Source: an uncultured bacterium (GTDB lineage Bacteria > Desulfobacterota > Binatia > HRBIN30). From it: a stretch of DNA of 10,960 bases. Location of the stretch: the NCBI GenBank assembly GCA_937975525.1, contig CALJUJ010000176.1:1-10960 (forward strand), read 5' to 3'. Made by a program: the position numbers and the translations under genes. This document shows positions 8,196 through 10,960 of this stretch, piece by piece. The notes below the pieces were generated by a model. It saw only the letters and a program-made list of their open reading frames with translations, did not search any database and was not told where the DNA came from. Each line of letters begins with the position of its first letter. Within the stretch, counting starts at the first letter, position 1.

Positions 8196-10223
8196 TCAAC
8201 TCTCGCTCTCGACGACCGTCACCAGGGCGCGGGCCACGCGGGAGACGTTTTCCCCAGTGAAGCCGAAGTTGACCATGTTGACGTCGCCCGGGGCCGAGGC
8301 ACCGAAACGATCGAGGCCGATGGCGACCCCGGAGGCGCCCAAATACTGACGCCACCCGAAGGTCGCGCCGGCCTCGATCGAGATTCGCGCGGTGACCTGC
8401 GGGGGCAGCACCTCGTCGCGGTAGCTTCGCTCCTGCCGCTCGAAGGCCTCCCAACTCGGCATCGAGACGACGCGCGTCGGGATGCCGTCGCCCTCCAGAA
8501 GCGCGTGGGCTTCGAGCGCCACAGCCACTTCCGAGCCCGACGCGATCAGCAGTGCCCGGGGCGTCTCGTCCTGGGCCTCGACGAGAATGTACCCGCCCTT
8601 GTCGACCGGTGCGCCGGCCTGCGCCGTCGCCCCGAGCACCGGAAGCTTCTGGCGACTCAGAACGAGCGCAACCGGCCCGTCCGTGTGACGGAGTGCCATC
8701 CGCCAGGCCGCCGTGGTCTCGTGGGCGTCCGCCGGCCGGAGGACCGTCAGCCCCGGAATGGCCCGCAGGGCGGCCAGGTGCTCGATCGGCTGGTGCGTCG
8801 GCCCGTCCTCGCCTACCGCGACCGAGTCGTGTGTCCACACGTAGATCACCGGCAGATCGTTCATCGCCGCGAGGCGAATCGCCGGACGCATGTAGTCGGA
8901 AAACACGAAGAACGTGGAGGTGAACGGACGCAGGCCTCCGTGGTAGGCGATGCCGTTGGCGATTGCTGCCATCGCATGTTCGCGGACCCCGCACCTCACG
9001 TTGCGCCCCGCGCCCGTCGCCCCCTGGAAGTCGCCGCCGCCGGCGATGTAGGCCTTCGTCGAAGACGACAGGTCGGCGTCGAGCCCGATCAGGTCGGGAA
9101 CGTGCCCAGCGAGCACGTTCAGGGCCTTACCCGACGCACTTCGCGTTTCCAGCTGCTCGCCGAAATCGAGGCGATCGAGCCCCGCATCCCAGTCCTCGGG
9201 CAGAACACCGGCGTTCGAGCGTTCCCATTCGGCGGCGAGCTCGGGATGCGTCTGGCGGAATCTCTCGAAGTCTCGTTGCCACCGCTCCGCAGCGTCGTCG
9301 CCACGATCGGCCGACTCGCGGAAATGCTGGCGTACCTCTTCCGGAACGTGGAACGGCTCGGCATGGTCCCATCCATACGCGTGGCGCGTGGCGTTTCGCT
9401 CATCCGTCCCGAGAGGTGCGCCGTGCGCGCCCGACGAACCGCTCTTCGTCGGTGCCCCGAATCCGATGGTCGTGCGCACCACGATCAGCGAAGGACGGCT
9501 CCCCTCCGCCTCGGCCGCGCCGATGGCTTCGCCGATGCCCGTGAGGTCGGTGTCGCCCTCGCGGACCTGCTGCACGTGCCAGCCGCAGGCGGCGAAGCGC
9601 TGGCCGACCTCCTCGGAGAAGCTCAGTGCGGTCGGGCCATCGAGCGACACGTCGTTGGCATCGTACAGCACGACCAGCTTGCCCAGTCCGAGGTGCCCGG
9701 CGAGCGAAGCAGCCTCGGCACAGACGCCTTCCATGAGGTCGCCATCGGAAGCCAGCACGTAGGTGCGGTGGTCGACGATGTCGAATCCGGGCCGATTGAA
9801 GCGTGCCGCCAGACGGCGTTCGGCGATCGCCATGCCAACCGCATTGGCGAAGCCCTGGCCGAGGGGGCCGGTGGTCGCTTCCACTCCGCGGCGCCGGGAG
9901 AACTCGGGGTGGCCCGGCGTTTCGCTTCCCCACTGCCGAAAGTTGCGAATGTCGTCGAGCGAGATGGCGTGTCCGGTGAGGTGAAGGAGGCTGTACAGCA
10001 GCATCGACCCGTGACCCGCCGACAGCACGAAGCGATCGCGGTTGGGCCAGTCGGGCCGACGTGGGCTGTGACGCAAGTGGTGCTGCCAAAGCTCATAGGC
10101 CATCGGCGCGGCGCCCATGGGAAGGCCGGGATGGCCGGAGTTCGCCTTCTCGATCGCGTCGATCGACAGCATCCGGATCGTGTTGATCGCCTCGCGTGCG
10201 ATTTCTGCCTGATGGTCCCCCAC
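8196..10223 (-). CDS. tkt: Transketolase
   Basis: Transketolase moves a two-carbon ketol unit between sugar phosphates in the pentose phosphate or Calvin pathway, using thiamine diphosphate and a divalent metal. The 675-residue product has the usual length. Landmarks are SGHPGLPMGAAP (29-40), GPLGQGFANAVGMA (119-132), the thiamine diphosphate motif starting SDGDLMEG (159-166) and closing with Asn190 (ANDVSLDG), His267 near GAHGAPLG, the catalytic Glu415 in GVREHAMAAIANGI, DSVAVGEDGPTHQPIEHLA (466-484) and VNFGFTGENV near the end. A longer open frame runs to 10373. The GTG at 10221-10223 is preferred because GAGGAGG sits five bases upstream and the family N-terminus starts here. The gene stands 80 bases before clpS and diverges from the dioxygenase gene. 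Nothing in the window says whether it serves the pentose phosphate or a carbon fixation pathway. Confidence 0.97.
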   Translation of the reverse strand: MGDHQAEIAREAINTIRMLSIDAIEKANSGHPGLPMGAAPMAYELWQHHLRHSPRRPDWPNRDRFVLSAGHGSMLLYSLLHLTGHAISLDDIRNFRQWGSETPGHPEFSRRRGVEATTGPLGQGFANAVGMAIAERRLAARFNRPGFDIVDHRTYVLASDGDLMEGVCAEAASLAGHLGLGKLVVLYDANDVSLDGPTALSFSEEVGQRFAACGWHVQQVREGDTDLTGIGEAIGAAEAEGSRPSLIVVRTTIGFGAPTKSGSSGAHGAPLGTDERNATRHAYGWDHAEPFHVPEEVRQHFRESADRGDDAAERWQRDFERFRQTHPELAAEWERSNAGVLPEDWDAGLDRLDFGEQLETRSASGKALNVLAGHVPDLIGLDADLSSSTKAYIAGGGDFQGATGAGRNVRCGVREHAMAAIANGIAYHGGLRPFTSTFFVFSDYMRPAIRLAAMNDLPVIYVWTHDSVAVGEDGPTHQPIEHLAALRAIPGLTVLRPADAHETTAAWRMALRHTDGPVALVLSRQKLPVLGATAQAGAPVDKGGYILVEAQDETPRALLIASGSEVAVALEAHALLEGDGIPTRVVSMPSWEAFERQERSYRDEVLPPQVTARISIEAGATFGWRQYLGASGVAIGLDRFGASAPGDVNMVNFGFTGENVSRVARALVTVVESES

Positions 10224-10228
10224 GAACA

Positions 10229-10235
10229 CCTCCTC
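10229..10235 (-). promoter_or_regulatory. Ribosome binding site that sets the tkt GTG start
   Basis: On the minus strand GAGGAGG is followed by TGTTC and then GTG (10223). The spacing of five bases and the match to the anti-Shine-Dalgarno sequence decide this start over the upstream ATG at 10373, which would add about 50 low-complexity residues with no family counterpart. Confidence 0.75.
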
Positions 10236-10439
10236 GACGCCCCGACGACAGGACGGCCGAGCACCCTTCGCGGTGACGCAGCCCTCCTCCCGATCGGCGA
10301 AAAATAAGCTCCGGCGACGGTGTCCGGCGCCGATCTGCCCTTGCGTTGCGCCGACTTCATGGCAGAAAACCATGCGCCGGGGAACCCCGCGCCACGAGCA
10401 TGTGAAGCCCGTGACGCGAAGTGGTATACCAGCCGACCT

Positions 10440-10446
10440 GGAGGAG
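10440..10446 (+). promoter_or_regulatory. Ribosome binding site of the dioxygenase gene
   Basis: GGAGGAG lies six bases before the GTG at 10453 and supports that GTG as the start of the reading frame. Confidence 0.75.
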
Positions 10447-10452
10447 TTTCAC

Positions 10453-10960
10453 GTGTCCCACCCGCTGCTCGAAATCCGTCCCATGGCCGGCGCGCTCGGC
10501 GCCGAGATTCAGGGTGTCGACCTCTCGGCCGCTCTCGACGAAGCCACGTTCGCCGCCATCCACACCGCGCTGCTCGAGCGCGGTGTGATCGTCTTTCGCG
10601 AACAGGAGCTGAGCCACGAAGCCCAGGTGGCCTTCGCCCGACGCTTCGGGACTCCGGACGTACACCCGATCGTCCAGGGCATCGACGGCCTCCCCGAGTT
10701 GGTACGGGTACTCAAGCCGGCGGGCGCGTCCGCGAGCTTCGGCGTCGGCTGGCACTCGGACAACTCGTTCATCAACGATACCAGTCTGGGCTCGGGTCTC
10801 TACGGGGTCAACATCCCGCCGTACGGCGGCGACACCCTCTACGCGTCGATGGAGAAGGCCTACGACGCCCTGTCGGCACCACTCAAGGAGCTGCTCGATG
10901 GCCTCCAGGCGGTGCACAGCGCCGCACGTGCTTACGACCCTGCCGTGACCGGCCGCGAGA
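10453..10960 (+). CDS. TauD/TfdA-family Fe(II)/2-oxoglutarate-dependent dioxygenase, N-terminal part (runs off the right edge)
   Basis: Members couple oxidative decarboxylation of 2-oxoglutarate to hydroxylation of a small substrate, for example taurine or phenoxyacetates, in the cytoplasm. The 169 codons present open with the family strand LEIRPMAGALGAEIQGVDLS (6-25), then GVIVFREQELSHEAQVAFARRFG (44-66). The iron-binding HxD is in WHSDNSF (His101, Asp103). GGDTLYASMEKAYDALS (125-141) follows. The distal His and the 2-oxoglutarate-binding Arg lie beyond the window, so completeness is unknown. The GTG start has GGAGGAG at a good distance and agrees with the usual family N-terminus. It diverges from tkt with a 229-base gap, which gives no hint of the substrate. 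TauD versus TfdA or another subgroup cannot be decided from this fragment. Confidence 0.93.
   Translation, partial: MSHPLLEIRPMAGALGAEIQGVDLSAALDEATFAAIHTALLERGVIVFREQELSHEAQVAFARRFGTPDVHPIVQGIDGLPELVRVLKPAGASASFGVGWHSDNSFINDTSLGSGLYGVNIPPYGGDTLYASMEKAYDALSAPLKELLDGLQAVHSAARAYDPAVTGRE

Larger units (their letters stand above)
10224..10452. promoter_or_regulatory. Divergent intergenic region between tkt and the dioxygenase gene
   Basis: These 229 bases must hold the promoters of both divergent genes. Visible structure is limited to a perfect 10-bp palindrome TGGTATACCA (10422-10431), whose TATACC half resembles a -10 element 22 bases before the dioxygenase start; a small CATGG/CCATG inverted repeat (10358-10374); and an A-rich patch AAAAATAAG (10299-10307). 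No convincing -35 partner was found for either gene. Confidence 0.35.

Noticed and set aside
8505..10307. A 600-codon plus-strand frame opposite tkt
   Set aside because: It has Arg-rich content and no domain phrases; tkt on the other strand is complete and canonical.
10224..10373. N-terminal extension of transketolase to an ATG at 10373
   Set aside because: The added residues have no family counterpart, and a well-spaced GAGGAGG points to the GTG at 10223.

Overview
The window is about 11 kb of high-GC bacterial chromosome with ten protein genes packed tightly. No RNA gene, insertion sequence, CRISPR array or phage module is visible. The mix of a ClpS-ClpA pair, a Mip/FKBP-type isomerase, a FemAB-like N-acyltransferase and a secreted protein with a Thr-Pro tail suggests a Gram-negative, proteobacterium-like lineage. 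A deltaproteobacterial or Binatota-type uncultured organism is my best guess, but it is inference from style and not from a marker gene.

Left block (1-2083, minus strand): three genes read leftward with 34-39 base gaps and look like one operon. They are a secreted protein with a beta-rich body, a Gly-rich hinge and a Thr/Pro tail; a 98-residue one-helix membrane protein of a type I associate with polysaccharide loci; and the first 142 codons of a mannose-1-phosphate guanylyltransferase. The block looks like the edge of a cell-surface polysaccharide locus.

Central block (2258-5509, plus strand): a sigma-70 family factor diverges from the left block. It is followed by a secreted FKBP-type prolyl isomerase and a COG3146-type acyltransferase. 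A perfect 13-bp hairpin separates the last two.

Right block (5516-10223, minus strand): clpA, clpS and tkt (transketolase) in leftward order, so transcription runs tkt, clpS, clpA. clpS and clpA are translationally close. Convergent clpA and the acyltransferase gene end six bases apart. At the far right a TauD/TfdA-type dioxygenase gene starts divergently from tkt and runs off the window.

Most of the window is ordinary housekeeping. The parts worth a second look are the uncharacterised secreted protein with its small membrane neighbour, the unusual -10 recognition helix of the sigma factor, and the hairpin directly ahead of the acyltransferase start.
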